Positions 18,585 through 27,272 of a stretch of DNA of 64,000 bases are shown one piece after another. The position numbers were made by a program, and so were the translations under genes. The stretch covers positions 3,229,001 to 3,293,000 of the forward strand of contig NZ_JAYMGI010000002.1 of NCBI RefSeq assembly GCF_035825295.1, read 5' to 3'. How positions within the stretch are numbered: position 1 is the stretch's first letter; each line of letters opens with the position of its first letter. The stretch is from Actinacidiphila sp. DG2A-62 (GTDB lineage Bacteria > Actinomycetota > Actinomycetes > Streptomycetales > Streptomycetaceae). Under the pieces are notes generated by a model. The model worked only from the letters and a program-made list of their open reading frames with translations. It did no database searches and was not told where the DNA came from.

Positions 18585-19550
18585 TCACCCTGCCGCGTGC
18601 TTGGCCGCCACCACCGCGTCGAACACGTCCCGCTTGGGCAGCCCCGCCTCCGCCGCGACCGCCGCGATCGCCTCCTTGCGGCGTTCGCCCGCCTCCTCGC
18701 GCGCCGCCACCCGGCGCACCAGCTCGGCCGGCGACAGGTCGGCCGGGTCGGGAGCGGGCGCGCCCTCGACCACCACGGTGATCTCGCCGCGCACGCCCTG
18801 CGCGGCCCACGCGGCCAGCTCGCCCAGCGGTCCCCGCCGGACCTCCTCGTACGTCTTGGTCAGCTCGCGGCACACCGCGGCGCGCCGGTTCTCCCCGAAC
18901 ACCCGCGCCATCGCGGCGAGCGAGTCGGCGATCCGGTGCGGCGCCTCGAAGTACACCAGCGTCCTGCGGTCGCCGGCCGCCTCGCGCAGCCGGGACAGCC
19001 GCTCCCCCGCCTTGCGCGGCAGGAACCCCTCGAAGCAGAACCGGTCCACCGGCAGCGCCGACAGCGCGAGCGCGGTCAGCACCGCGGACGGCCCCGGGAC
19101 CGCGGTCACCCGCAGCCCGCGCGCGACCGCCGCGGCCACCAGCCGGTAGCCGGGGTCGGACACCGACGGCATCCCCGCGTCGGTCACCAGCACCACGCGC
19201 GCGCCGCCCGCCAGCGCCTCGACCAGCTCAGGGGTGCGCGCGCTCTCGTTGCCCTCGAAGTACGACACGACGCGACCGGGCACCTCGACGCCGAGCGCCT
19301 GCGCGAGCCGCCGCAGCCGCCGGGTGTCCTCGGCCGCGACCACGTCGGCGCCGGCCAGCTCCGCGGCGAGGCGGGGCGGCGCGTCGGCCGGGTCGCCGAT
19401 GGGCGTCCCGGCCAGGACGAGGACGCCGCCGTCCGCGGCGCGCGCGGGGGGCGCGGTCGCGGGGGTGGTGCCGGGCGCCGCGGCGGGCGCGGTGTCGGGC
19501 GCGGTGTCGGGCGCGGGCGCCGGGGCTGGGTCGGGGGCTGCGCTGTTCAC
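18585..19550 (-). CDS. rsmI: 16S rRNA (cytidine1402-2'-O)-methyltransferase
   Basis: A tetrapyrrole-methylase-fold enzyme of about 321 residues that 2'-O-methylates C1402 of 16S rRNA. Conserved motifs: LVLAGTPIGD, DVVAAEDTRR, LVTDAGMPSVSDPGYRLV and VPGPSAVLTALALS. The first 45 residues are an Ala/Pro/Asp repeat region. Two adjacent GTG codons (19553 and 19550) follow a GGAGG; I chose the second for its 8-base spacing. It is divergent from the mannosyltransferase gene pmt, a pairing conserved in Streptomyces. Confidence 0.9.
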   Translation of the reverse strand: MNSAAPDPAPAPAPDTAPDTAPAAAPGTTPATAPPARAADGGVLVLAGTPIGDPADAPPRLAAELAGADVVAAEDTRRLRRLAQALGVEVPGRVVSYFEGNESARTPELVEALAGGARVVLVTDAGMPSVSDPGYRLVAAAVARGLRVTAVPGPSAVLTALALSALPVDRFCFEGFLPRKAGERLSRLREAAGDRRTLVYFEAPHRIADSLAAMARVFGENRRAAVCRELTKTYEEVRRGPLGELAAWAAQGVRGEITVVVEGAPAPDPADLSPAELVRRVAAREEAGERRKEAIAAVAAEAGLPKRDVFDAVVAAKHAAG

Positions 19551-19659
19551 CACCGCATCCTCCCACCCGGCCCGGGGCGCGGGCGCCGACGCCCGCGCGA
19601 CCTCACGGGAGCGCCGGGACCGTACGGGAGCGCCGGGACCGTACGAGAACCCCTGCGCG

Positions 19660-19743
19660 ACCGCGCGCGAGCCCCGCGCGGCTGTGCCCGAGCCCCGCGC
19701 GACCGTCCGCGAGCCGCGCGCGGCCGTCCGCGAGCCGCGCGGA
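19660..19743. repeat. Four 21-bp tandem repeats between rsmI and pmt
   Basis: Four consecutive 21-base units (starts 19660, 19681, 19702, 19723) share the core CGAGCCGCGCG with a few substitutions. A separate 19-base unit is repeated twice just to the left (about 19609-19645). They fill the divergent promoter region upstream of rsmI. Confidence 0.7.
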
Positions 19744-19800
19744 TACCCGCCAAAACCGGCCCGGGGCCGCCAGGCACATCGCATTCTCAGACCGTTTCCC

Positions 19801-19806
19801 TACGAT
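19801..19806 (+). promoter_or_regulatory. Probable -10 element of a leaderless pmt promoter
   Basis: TACGAT fits the actinobacterial -10 consensus TANNNT and ends 6 bases before the GTG start of pmt. There is no ribosome-binding site, so the transcript probably starts at or next to the start codon. A convincing -35 is not visible. Confidence 0.5.
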
Positions 19807-19812
19807 GGCCCG

Positions 19813-21537
19813 GTGACGAGTGAGACCGCGACGCGAGGCCGCGTCGCCGACGACGCCCAGGAGCCGCCCGTGCCCAGTGCCTGGGCTCAGCGGCTGCGCC
19901 GGTTCGGGTACGCGGAGCCGCCCCGTACCGACACCCGCGAGCGTCTTGTCCCGCCGTTCCCCGAGCCGGGGACGCGGATGTGGCAGGCGCTGGGCCTCGG
20001 CCCCTCGGCGGCGTACCGCGTCGCGAAGGCGATGGGCTGGGTCGGTCCGCTGATCGTCGCGACCCTCGCCGGCGTCATCCGCTTCTGGCGGCTGGGCAAC
20101 CCGCGCGCGGTCGTCTTCGACGAGACGTACTACGCCAAGGACGCGTGGGCGCTGCTCAAGCTCGGCTACGAGGGCAGCTGGCCCGACGGCAAGATCTCCA
20201 ACCCGCAGATCCTCGCCCACCCGCAGACGATCCCGCTGTCCGACGCGCCCGGGTACGTCGTGCACCCCCCGATGGGCAAGTGGGTGATCGCGCTCGGCGA
20301 GTGGATGTTCGGGCTGAACCCGTTCGGCTGGCGGTTCATGATGGCGGTGCTCGGCACGCTGTCGGTGCTGATGCTGTGCCGGATCGGCCGGCGGCTGTTC
20401 CGCTCCACCGCGCTGGGCTGCGTGGCCGGCACGCTGATGGCGGTCGACGGCCTGCAGTTCGTGATGAGCCGGATCGCGCTGCTCGACCTGGTGATCATGT
20501 TCTTCGCGCTGGCGGCGTTCGGCTGCCTGCTGGTGGACCGCGACTGGTCGCGAGCCCGGCTGGCGGCGGCGCTGCCGGTGGACGACGACGGCTTCGCCGG
20601 GCCGGACCGGCACACCGGCGATCGCGCCGGGATGGGCTGGCGGCCCTGGCGGCTGGCGGCCGGCTTCTTCCTGGGGCTCGCCGCGGCGAGCAAGTGGAAC
20701 GGCCTGTACTTCCTGGCGTTCTTCATGGTGATGACGCTGCTGTGGGACGTCGGCTCGCGCCGTCTGGCCGGCGCCCGCCGCCCGTGGGTGGCGATGCTGC
20801 GCAAGGACCTGGGCTGGTCGGTGGTGTCGATCGTGCCGGTGGCGCTGGTGACGTATCTGGCGACCTGGACCGGCTGGTTCCTGTCCGACAACGGCTACGG
20901 GCGGCACTGGGCGGACGGCCGCGGCGGCACGTGGTCGTGGATCCCGGCGCCGATCCGCAGCCTGTGGCACTACGAGTACCAGGTCTACCAGTTCAACGTC
21001 GGCCTGCACACGCCGCACCCGTACCAGTCGAACCCGTGGAGCTGGATCGTCCTCGGGCGGCCGGTGTCGTACTTCTTCGAGTCGCCGAAGTACGGCGAGG
21101 CCGGCTGCCACACCAGGAGCGGCTGCTCGCGGGAGATCCTGGCGCTGGGCACGCCGCTGCTGTGGTGGTCGGCGTGCTTCGCGCTGGTCTACCTGCTCTA
21201 CCGCTGGATCATGCGGCGCGACTGGCGGGCCGGCGCGATCCTGTGCGCCGCGGCGGCGGGCTGGGTCCCCTGGTTCCACTACCAGGACCGCACGATCTTC
21301 TACTTCTACGCGGTCGCCTTCGTCCCCTACCTCTGCCTCGCGGTCACCATGATGATCGGCGCCTTCCTCGGCCCCCCGGGCTCATCAGAACCCCGCCGCA
21401 TGTGGGGCGCCGTGGGCGCCGGCACCCTCGTCCTCCTCATCATCTGGAACTTCATCTACTTCTTCCCGATCTACACGGGCATGACCATCCCCTACTCGGG
21501 GTGGCAGGCGAGAATGTGGTTCGACTCCTGGATCTGA
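19813..21537 (+). CDS. pmt: Protein O-mannosyltransferase (GT39)
   Basis: A 574-residue integral membrane GT-C enzyme that transfers mannose from polyprenyl-phosphate-mannose to Ser/Thr of secreted proteins. The catalytic acidic pair is in the first extracytoplasmic loop (VVFDETYYAKDAW, about residue 105). About ten hydrophobic segments follow, including FVMSRIALLDLVIMFFALAA and the final VGAGTLVLLIIWNFIYFFP. In Streptomyces this enzyme glycosylates lipoproteins and is needed for phage phiC31 infection. The GTG at 19813 sits 6 bases after a TACGAT -10-like hexamer with no ribosome-binding site, suggesting a leaderless mRNA. Confidence 0.92.
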   Translation: MTSETATRGRVADDAQEPPVPSAWAQRLRRFGYAEPPRTDTRERLVPPFPEPGTRMWQALGLGPSAAYRVAKAMGWVGPLIVATLAGVIRFWRLGNPRAVVFDETYYAKDAWALLKLGYEGSWPDGKISNPQILAHPQTIPLSDAPGYVVHPPMGKWVIALGEWMFGLNPFGWRFMMAVLGTLSVLMLCRIGRRLFRSTALGCVAGTLMAVDGLQFVMSRIALLDLVIMFFALAAFGCLLVDRDWSRARLAAALPVDDDGFAGPDRHTGDRAGMGWRPWRLAAGFFLGLAAASKWNGLYFLAFFMVMTLLWDVGSRRLAGARRPWVAMLRKDLGWSVVSIVPVALVTYLATWTGWFLSDNGYGRHWADGRGGTWSWIPAPIRSLWHYEYQVYQFNVGLHTPHPYQSNPWSWIVLGRPVSYFFESPKYGEAGCHTRSGCSREILALGTPLLWWSACFALVYLLYRWIMRRDWRAGAILCAAAAGWVPWFHYQDRTIFYFYAVAFVPYLCLAVTMMIGAFLGPPGSSEPRRMWGAVGAGTLVLLIIWNFIYFFPIYTGMTIPYSGWQARMWFDSWI

Positions 21538-21563
21538 CCAGGTCACGAGCCTGACGTCGTACG

Positions 21564-21606
21564 CCGAGGGGCCCCGCGCCGGTTGATCGGGCGCGGGGCC
21601 CCTCGG
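21564..21606. terminator. Strong bidirectional hairpin between pmt and folD
   Basis: A perfect 17-bp stem (arms 21564-21580, beginning CCGAGGGGCCCC, and 21590-21606) with a 9-base loop lies between convergent pmt and folD. It has no T-tail, as is common in Streptomyces, and could end transcription in both directions. Confidence 0.85.
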
Positions 21607-21776
21607 GGAGTCGGACCGTGGCGGCTTCGACTCGGCGCGGCACGGGCCGCCGGCCGATCTCCTCACCGCTCCCGCGCGGCGCGGCGCGCCCGCAGCCGAT
21701 CCCGGAGCGGCCTCCTCCTGGGGCGATCGTGGGTCACCGCCCCCCGGCAGCGCGAGGCGGGGCGCGCCGGGCGGGG

Positions 21777-22643
21777 TCAGATGTGCTGGACTCCGAGCTG
21801 GTTCGCCGCGGCGGTCACGGTCTGTTCGAGCAGGACCGCGATGGTCATCGGGCCCACGCCGCCGGGTACGGGAGTGATGAGGCGGGCGCGGGTGCGGGCG
21901 GTGTCGAAGTCCACGTCGCCGACGTTGCCCGGGTTGTATCCGGCGTCGATCACGACGGCGCCGGGCTTGATGTCCTCGCCGCGGATCAGCCGGGGGCGCC
22001 CCACGGCCGCCACGACGACGTCCGCCCGGCGGACCGTCCCCGGCACGTCGGCCGTGCGCGAGTGGCAGTACGTCACCGTCGCGTCCCGCGCGAGCAGCAG
22101 CATCCCCGCCGGTTTGCCGAGGATGGCGCTGCGGCCCACCACGACGGCGTGCTTGCCGGCGAGTTCGACGCCGTACGCGTCCAGCAGCCGCATGATCCCG
22201 CCCGGTGTGCAGGACACGAAGCCCGGCAGGCCGAAGCCCATCGCGGCGAAGGAGTGCATCGTGACCCCGTCGACGTCCTTGTCCGGCGCGATGGCCTCGA
22301 ACGCCGCGCGCTCGTCGATGTGCGGACCGCAGGGGTGCTGGAGCAGGATGCCGTGCACGTCGGGGTCGGCGGACAGGCCGGCGAGGGTGTCGACCAGCTC
22401 GGCGGTCGTGGTGGCGGCGGGCAGCCCGACGTGCCGGGACCGGATGCCCGCCTTCGCGCACCGCGCCTGCTTCATGCGGACGTACGTGGCGGACGCGGGG
22501 TCCTCTCCCACCAGCACGGTCGCCAGGCACGGGACCGTGCCCGTCGCCCGTGAGATCTCCGCCGCCTTGACGGCGGCCTCCTCGACGATGCGTCCGGCGA
22601 GGCCGGTGCCGTCCATGAGCTGGGCCGTCTGCGTCTCGGACAC
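21777..22643 (-). CDS. folD: Methylenetetrahydrofolate dehydrogenase/methenyltetrahydrofolate cyclohydrolase
   Basis: A 288-residue FolD that interconverts 5,10-methylene-, methenyl- and 10-formyl-tetrahydrofolate with NADP. Motifs: the catalytic lysine in TYVRMKQARCAKAGI, KDVDGVTMHS, nucleotide-binding GRSAILGKPAGMLLL and C-terminal PVPGGVGPMTIAVLLEQT. The GTG at 22643 has a GGAGGA ribosome-binding site. The 5' leader contains a ZTP riboswitch (22669-22750), so expression should rise when ZTP/ZMP accumulates under 10-formyl-THF shortage, which fits the enzyme's role. Confidence 0.93.
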   Translation of the reverse strand: MSETQTAQLMDGTGLAGRIVEEAAVKAAEISRATGTVPCLATVLVGEDPASATYVRMKQARCAKAGIRSRHVGLPAATTTAELVDTLAGLSADPDVHGILLQHPCGPHIDERAAFEAIAPDKDVDGVTMHSFAAMGFGLPGFVSCTPGGIMRLLDAYGVELAGKHAVVVGRSAILGKPAGMLLLARDATVTYCHSRTADVPGTVRRADVVVAAVGRPRLIRGEDIKPGAVVIDAGYNPGNVGDVDFDTARTRARLITPVPGGVGPMTIAVLLEQTVTAAANQLGVQHI

Positions 22644-22668
22644 GGCTGTCCTCCAGGGCGTTGCTGGC

Positions 22669-22750
22669 TGCTCGCCCAGGCGCACGGCATCGACGTCTCG
22701 TCGGACCGCTCCCCGGTGGTGCTCCACCTCAGCGCCAGTCACGGCCCGAC
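22669..22750 (-). promoter_or_regulatory. ZTP/ZMP (pfl) riboswitch upstream of folD
   Basis: The minus-strand leader carries the conserved pfl landmarks in order: GGGCCGTGACTGGCGCTGA, hairpin GGTGG-AGCA-CCACC, the strongly conserved GGGGAGCGGTCC, a variable linker, and GTGCGCCTGGGCGAGC. GGGCC pairs with GGTCC (one G-T pair) to close P1, and GGCGC can pair with GCGCC as the pseudoknot. The 3' end lies about 25 bases from the folD GTG, so the platform may act on the ribosome-binding site. The family and its folD association are established; the match here is by eye. Confidence 0.88.
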
Positions 22751-23016
22751 CCGACTGTAGTCGACCCGCCGGCGGGGCGGCGCGGGGTCGGGCCACGGGA
22801 GCCTGAGCCGCACGCGGGGGCCAGGGTTCGGGGGCGCGGGGCCGGCCGCGGGTTCGCGGCCCGGTTGGGGCGACGGTCCGGCATCGGGGCGGCGGGTTCC
22901 GGTTCTTACGAAGTCGTGTGAAGCCGTGGCCTGTTCGAGACCCAGGAGGTCGTACGGGTCCCGTAGAGTCCCGAGGGCGTCGGCGTGGGGGCCGCGCTCA
23001 TGGGGAGGGGGCGGCC

Positions 23017-24669
23017 GTGCCCGTCGCAAGGGGAGTCAAGATCGGCATCGTCGGCGCGGTGTTCGCCGGGATGCTGGGCGTCGCAGGGTTCGGCGCGTAC
23101 AACATCTACACCTCGCTCGACGGGAGCGGCGGCGGAAGCGGCAGCGGGAGCGGGAGCGGCGGGTCGGACACGACGCGGGCCGCGGCCGTGAACACCGCGC
23201 CGCCCAGCGCGAAGGAGGTCGCGGACACCGCGAGCGCCTTCCTGACGGCGTGGTCGTCCGGCGACACCGCGAAGGCGGCCGCGCTGACCGACTCCGCGCC
23301 GGCCGCGACCGCCGCGCTCAACGGCTACCGCACCACGGCCCGCGTCGGCACCGTGACCGCCACCCCGGGCGTCCCGGCCGCGGCCACGCCGACGAAGGTG
23401 CCGTTCACGGTGAACGCCGTGGTCACCTACCAGGGCGTCAGCAGGACCTGGCGGTACGAGTCCTCGCTCACGGTGGCCCGCGCCGCCTCGGGCCACCCGG
23501 CGGTCGCGTGGGCCGCGTCGGTGCTCCAGCCGGCCCTGGCCGACGGCGACACGCTCGTGACCGGGCCGGCGGCGACGCCCGACCTGGAGTTCCTGGACCG
23601 CAACGACCATGTGATGACCGCCGCGCAGTACCCGTCGCTCGCCGGGATCTTCGCCAAGATGCGCACCTCGTACACCGACAAACTGACCGGCGGCACGCCG
23701 GGCGTGGACACGTACGTGCGCAAGGCCGACGGCAGCCAGGGCGCGACGCTGTTCGTGCTGAAGAAGGGCGTCGGCAGGAAGCTGCACACCACGCTGGACG
23801 CGACCGTGCAGGCAGCCGCCGAACAGGCGGTCAAGGGCAAGCCGCACGCGGGCGTCACCGCGCTGGACACCGACAGCGGTGAGATCCTCGCGATCGCCAA
23901 CAGCCCGGCGGCCGGCTTCGACTACGCGATGAACTCCAGCGTCGCCCCCGGCTCGACGTTCAAGATCGTCACGGCTGCGGCGCTGCTGCACAGCGGCATG
24001 ACCCGCACCTCGCCCGCACCCTGCGTCAACGGCACCGGCATGCCCAACCACCGCGCCTACCACAACGACAGCGGCGTCCCCGACAAGAAGAGCGCCGACC
24101 TGGACTGGGACTTCGCGGTCTCCTGCAACACCGGCTTCATCACCCAGGCCAGGCTCGGCGCCTCGGGACTGCGTGACACCGCCGCCGACTTCGGGCTGAC
24201 GCAGCCGTGGAACGTCGGGACGCCCTGCACCGACCCCGACGTGCCCGGCGGCACCGACGACGAACTCACCTCGGAGATGATCGGGCAGGGCCAGTTGAAG
24301 ATGAGCCCGCTGATCATGGCCTCGGTCGCGGCGACCGCCCGCGACGGCTCCTTCCACCAGCCGCGCATCGTGGCCAGGAGCCTGCTGAGCGGGCCGGTCG
24401 CCACCGCGCCGGGCGTCTCCCCCGGCGTCTCCTCGCAACTGCGGAAGATGATGCACAGCGTGATCGCCTACGGCACGGGCGTCGGCGTGCTGTCCGGCGC
24501 GGACGCGGGCGCGAAGACCGGCTCCGCCGAGGTCGACGGCCAGGCCGCCACCAACGGCTGGTTCACCGCCTTCCGCGGCCACGTCGCCGCGGCGGCGATC
24601 GTCGTGGACGCCGGACACGGCAACTCCTCCGCGGGCCCGATCGTCGCGTCCGTGCTGCGCGCGAGCTGA
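23017..24669 (+). CDS. Penicillin-binding transpeptidase with NTF2-like N-terminal domain
   Basis: A 550-residue class B-like penicillin-binding protein that cross-links peptidoglycan outside the membrane. An N-terminal transmembrane segment (IGIVGAVFAGMLGVAGFGAY) is followed by a Gly/Ser linker, an NTF2-like MecA_N-type domain (about residues 65-190) and the transpeptidase. Active-site motifs are SxxK in APGSTFKIVTAAALL, SxN as SCNTGF, and KTGSAEVDG. The GTG at 23017 has GGAGGG upstream. Family members are often paralogues in Streptomyces with roles in differentiation; this one has no cell-division partner nearby. Confidence 0.92.
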   Translation: MPVARGVKIGIVGAVFAGMLGVAGFGAYNIYTSLDGSGGGSGSGSGSGGSDTTRAAAVNTAPPSAKEVADTASAFLTAWSSGDTAKAAALTDSAPAATAALNGYRTTARVGTVTATPGVPAAATPTKVPFTVNAVVTYQGVSRTWRYESSLTVARAASGHPAVAWAASVLQPALADGDTLVTGPAATPDLEFLDRNDHVMTAAQYPSLAGIFAKMRTSYTDKLTGGTPGVDTYVRKADGSQGATLFVLKKGVGRKLHTTLDATVQAAAEQAVKGKPHAGVTALDTDSGEILAIANSPAAGFDYAMNSSVAPGSTFKIVTAAALLHSGMTRTSPAPCVNGTGMPNHRAYHNDSGVPDKKSADLDWDFAVSCNTGFITQARLGASGLRDTAADFGLTQPWNVGTPCTDPDVPGGTDDELTSEMIGQGQLKMSPLIMASVAATARDGSFHQPRIVARSLLSGPVATAPGVSPGVSSQLRKMMHSVIAYGTGVGVLSGADAGAKTGSAEVDGQAATNGWFTAFRGHVAAAAIVVDAGHGNSSAGPIVASVLRAS

Positions 24670-24710
24670 CGGGGAGCAGGCGCGGGGCGCCCGGCGCGAC
24701 CGGGTGGGTT

Positions 24711-24812
24711 GTCCGGCGGGACGCGGAAGCGCGGCGCCAGCCGGGCTGGGTGCCCGGCGGGACGCGGGAGCGCGGCGCGGGCCGCGCGGGGTGCCCGGCG
24801 GGACGCGGGGCG
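24711..24812. repeat. Three imperfect direct repeats between the PBP gene and the SDR gene
   Basis: Units starting near 24711, 24750 and 24791 share GTGCCCGGCGGGACGCGG with small changes, at a period of about 40 bases. They lie in the convergent gap after the penicillin-binding protein gene. No hairpin with a T-tail is evident. Confidence 0.65.
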
Positions 24813-24899
24813 AAATCTGCGGCCGGGCGGGGGTGCCGGCCGGATGCCGGCAGGGGGCCGCAGCGTGTCCCGGGGGCCGGGGCCGGCTCGACGGTTCGC

Positions 24900-25757
24900 T
24901 CAGCCCTCCTTGAGGGCGTCGGTGAACCCCGTGTTGGCCACCAGCACGCCGCCCTCCACCGGCAGCGTCACCCCGGTGATCCACGCCGCGTCCGCCGAGG
25001 CGAGGAACGCCACCGCGGCCGCGATGTCCTCCGGCTCGCCGATCCGGCCGAGCGGATACGCCCGCGCCGCCGCCGTCAGCACCGCCTCGCGCCCGCTCCA
25101 GGCCGGGGTGCGGATCGTGCCGGGCGCGACCAGGTTGACCCGCACCCCCTGCGGCGCGGCCCGCACCGCCAGGCCCTGGGTGAACGAGACCAGGCCGGCC
25201 TTGGCCGCGCTGTAGGCGTGGTTGCCGAAGTACGACAGGCCGTTGACCGAGCCGATGTTGACGATCGCACCGCGCCGGCCGGGGGCCGCGGCCAGGTGCG
25301 ACAGCGCCGCCCGCGCGCAGCGCACCGCGCCCACCAGCGTGACGTCCAGATCGAGCAGCCAGTCCTCGTCGGACTCCTCGGCGAAGTCCTCCTTGTGGTC
25401 GCTGCACGAGTAGGCGTTGTTCACCAGCACGTCCAGCGTCCCGAAGGCGTCCACAGCGGAGGCGACCGCGGCCTCCACCGAGACGCGGTCGGCGACATCG
25501 CACCGTACGGCCTCGGCGCGTCCGCCCGCGTCCCGGATCGAGCGCGCGGTGCGCTCGCCCGCGTCGCCGTCGAGGTCGGCGATCAGCACGCCCGCGCCCT
25601 CCGCGGCGAACCGGCGCGCGGTCGCCTCGCCGATGCCCCGGGCCGCGCCGGTGATCATCACGCCGTACGCCTCGAAACGCCCGGTCGCCCGCGGCCCCGC
25701 CGCGTCCCGCTCCACCGGTGCCGCCCCTGGTCCGCCTGCCGTCGCGTCAGTCGCCAT
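24900..25757 (-). CDS. SDR family oxidoreductase
   Basis: A 285-residue classical short-chain dehydrogenase. The cofactor motif is TGAARGIGEA near residue 35, NNAYS replaces the usual NNAG, and the catalytic YSAAK (Tyr and Lys) is near residue 180. An Asp at the end of beta-2 (LIADLDGD) points to NAD rather than NADP. The ATG at 25757 lies 4 bases after the stop of the upstream serine hydrolase, so the two are probably one operon. The substrate is unknown. Confidence 0.85.
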   Translation of the reverse strand: MATDATAGGPGAAPVERDAAGPRATGRFEAYGVMITGAARGIGEATARRFAAEGAGVLIADLDGDAGERTARSIRDAGGRAEAVRCDVADRVSVEAAVASAVDAFGTLDVLVNNAYSCSDHKEDFAEESDEDWLLDLDVTLVGAVRCARAALSHLAAAPGRRGAIVNIGSVNGLSYFGNHAYSAAKAGLVSFTQGLAVRAAPQGVRVNLVAPGTIRTPAWSGREAVLTAAARAYPLGRIGEPEDIAAAVAFLASADAAWITGVTLPVEGGVLVANTGFTDALKEG

Positions 25758-25761
25758 CGGG

Positions 25762-26934
25762 TCAGCGTATGCACTCCCTGACGGCCCTGACCAGGGCCTG
25801 CGCACGCGGGTCGGCGGTGACGTTCTTCTGCAGTCCGTTGGTGACGTAGCCGAATCCGATGCCGTGCTCGGGGTCGGCGAAGGCCAGCGATCCGCCGCGG
25901 CCGGGGTGGCCGAAGGAGCCGGGGCCCAGCAGCGGCGACGCCGAGCCGTGCAGCATGTAGCCCAGGCCGAACCGGGTGTTGACCACCAGCACCCGGTCGG
26001 GGCCTTCGGAGTGCGGCGTCCGGGCCGCCTCCACCGTCGCGGGGTCCAGCAGCCGCTCCCCGTCCGGCACGTCGCCGATCAGCGCGGCGTAGAACCGGGA
26101 CAGGGCCCGGGCGGTGGCGATGCCTCCGGACGCCGCCAACTCCCCCGCCCGGTACGCCGGATCGTTCTCGTCCGGCAGCGGGGTGATCGCGGCGAAAGCG
26201 CGGCGGGTCAGCGACCCCGGGTCGGCCCAGGCGTCGTGCACCGCCTGCTTGGGGCGCGCCCGCAGGCTCCCGGAGGCGGTGGGCTCGGGCGTCGGTGTGT
26301 CCCCGACCCTGCCGACCCGGTGCGCCTGGTCCTGTGGCAGCCCTATCCACAGGTCGAGGCCGAGCGGTCTGGCGATCTCCTCGGCGGTGAAGCGACCGAT
26401 CCCCCGGCCGTCCACCCGCCGCACCAGTTCGCCGGCCAGCCAGCTGAAGGTCTGGGCGTGGTAGCCGTGCGCCTGTCCGGGCGGGAACAGGGGGGTCTGC
26501 GCGGCGACCGCCGCCGGTCCCGACACCCCGTCGAGCGCCTGCCGCGGCGTCAGCGGCCGGTCCAGGGCCGGCACCCCCGCCCGGTGCGCCAGCAGGTCCC
26601 GTACCGTCACGCGCTCCTTGCCCGCCGCCTTGAACTCCGGCCAGTAGTCGCCGACGGGCGCGTCCAGATCGAGCCGACCGCGCCGGTGGAGCAGGAGCAG
26701 ACCGGCCGCGGCCACGCCCTTGGTCGCCGAGCGGATGATCTGCGCGGTGCCGGGCTGCCAGCGCCCCTCGCCGTCGAAGTCCCTCGCGCCCGCCCACAGG
26801 TCCACCACCGGCCGGCCGTGGTGGTGGACCGCGACGGCCGCGCCGCGGTCGCCGCGATGCGTGAAGTTCCGCGCGAACGCGTCCAGCACCGGCTGCCAGC
26901 CGTCCGCCGCCTCACCTCCGATCTCGATGTCCAT
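25762..26934 (-). CDS. Serine hydrolase of the beta-lactamase/EstB family
   Basis: A 390-residue cytoplasmic (no signal peptide) beta-lactamase-fold esterase or peptidase. The SxxK nucleophile is in IIRSATKGVAAAGLL near residue 70, the YxN-equivalent is GYHAQTFSW, and FGHPGRGGS replaces the KTG box, as in EstB-like carboxylesterases. The ATG at 26934 begins MDIEIGGEAADGWQPV; the open frame upstream is non-conserved. It is followed 4 bases later by the SDR gene, suggesting joint action on an ester or its alcohol product. Confidence 0.87.
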   Translation of the reverse strand: MDIEIGGEAADGWQPVLDAFARNFTHRGDRGAAVAVHHHGRPVVDLWAGARDFDGEGRWQPGTAQIIRSATKGVAAAGLLLLHRRGRLDLDAPVGDYWPEFKAAGKERVTVRDLLAHRAGVPALDRPLTPRQALDGVSGPAAVAAQTPLFPPGQAHGYHAQTFSWLAGELVRRVDGRGIGRFTAEEIARPLGLDLWIGLPQDQAHRVGRVGDTPTPEPTASGSLRARPKQAVHDAWADPGSLTRRAFAAITPLPDENDPAYRAGELAASGGIATARALSRFYAALIGDVPDGERLLDPATVEAARTPHSEGPDRVLVVNTRFGLGYMLHGSASPLLGPGSFGHPGRGGSLAFADPEHGIGFGYVTNGLQKNVTADPRAQALVRAVRECIR

Positions 26935-27272
26935 CTGCGCCGCCTCCGCTTCCCGCGTGCCGTTTCCCGTGTCCGCCTGCGTCCCTGACCGCCTGCTCCT
27001 CCATGGTGCACGAACGGCCCGACGCGCCGCGCCGGGCCTGTGGATAACTCCGCGATCCGGATGGAAAGAGCAGGTCAGAGAACTTTCGGGACGACGGACG
27101 GGCGGACGGGCGGACGGGCATCGGCGGCCAGGCAGGGCGGCCGAGGTAGGGCGGCCGTGGGGCCGGCCGGGGACGCGGATCGGGCCCGAGGCGGGACCGC
27201 GGACCGGTCGAGTGACCGGCCGCAGCCCCGTCGCGGGCCCGGTGGGGGGAATCCGCTGCCAAGGTGCAGGTA
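26935..27272. other. Gene-free interval between the hydrolase and the GH6 cellulase
   Basis: About 340 bases without a supportable gene. Positions 27090-27165 contain short iterations of CGGACGGG and GGCAGGGCGGCC. The hydrolase promoter should lie near 26990-27080. The cellulase gene ends at 27273; no strong hairpin with a T-tail is visible. Confidence 0.5.

Noticed and set aside
22906..25503. An 865-codon open frame on the minus strand
   Set aside because: It runs antisense through the penicillin-binding protein gene and out of frame through the SDR gene; no recognisable domain.
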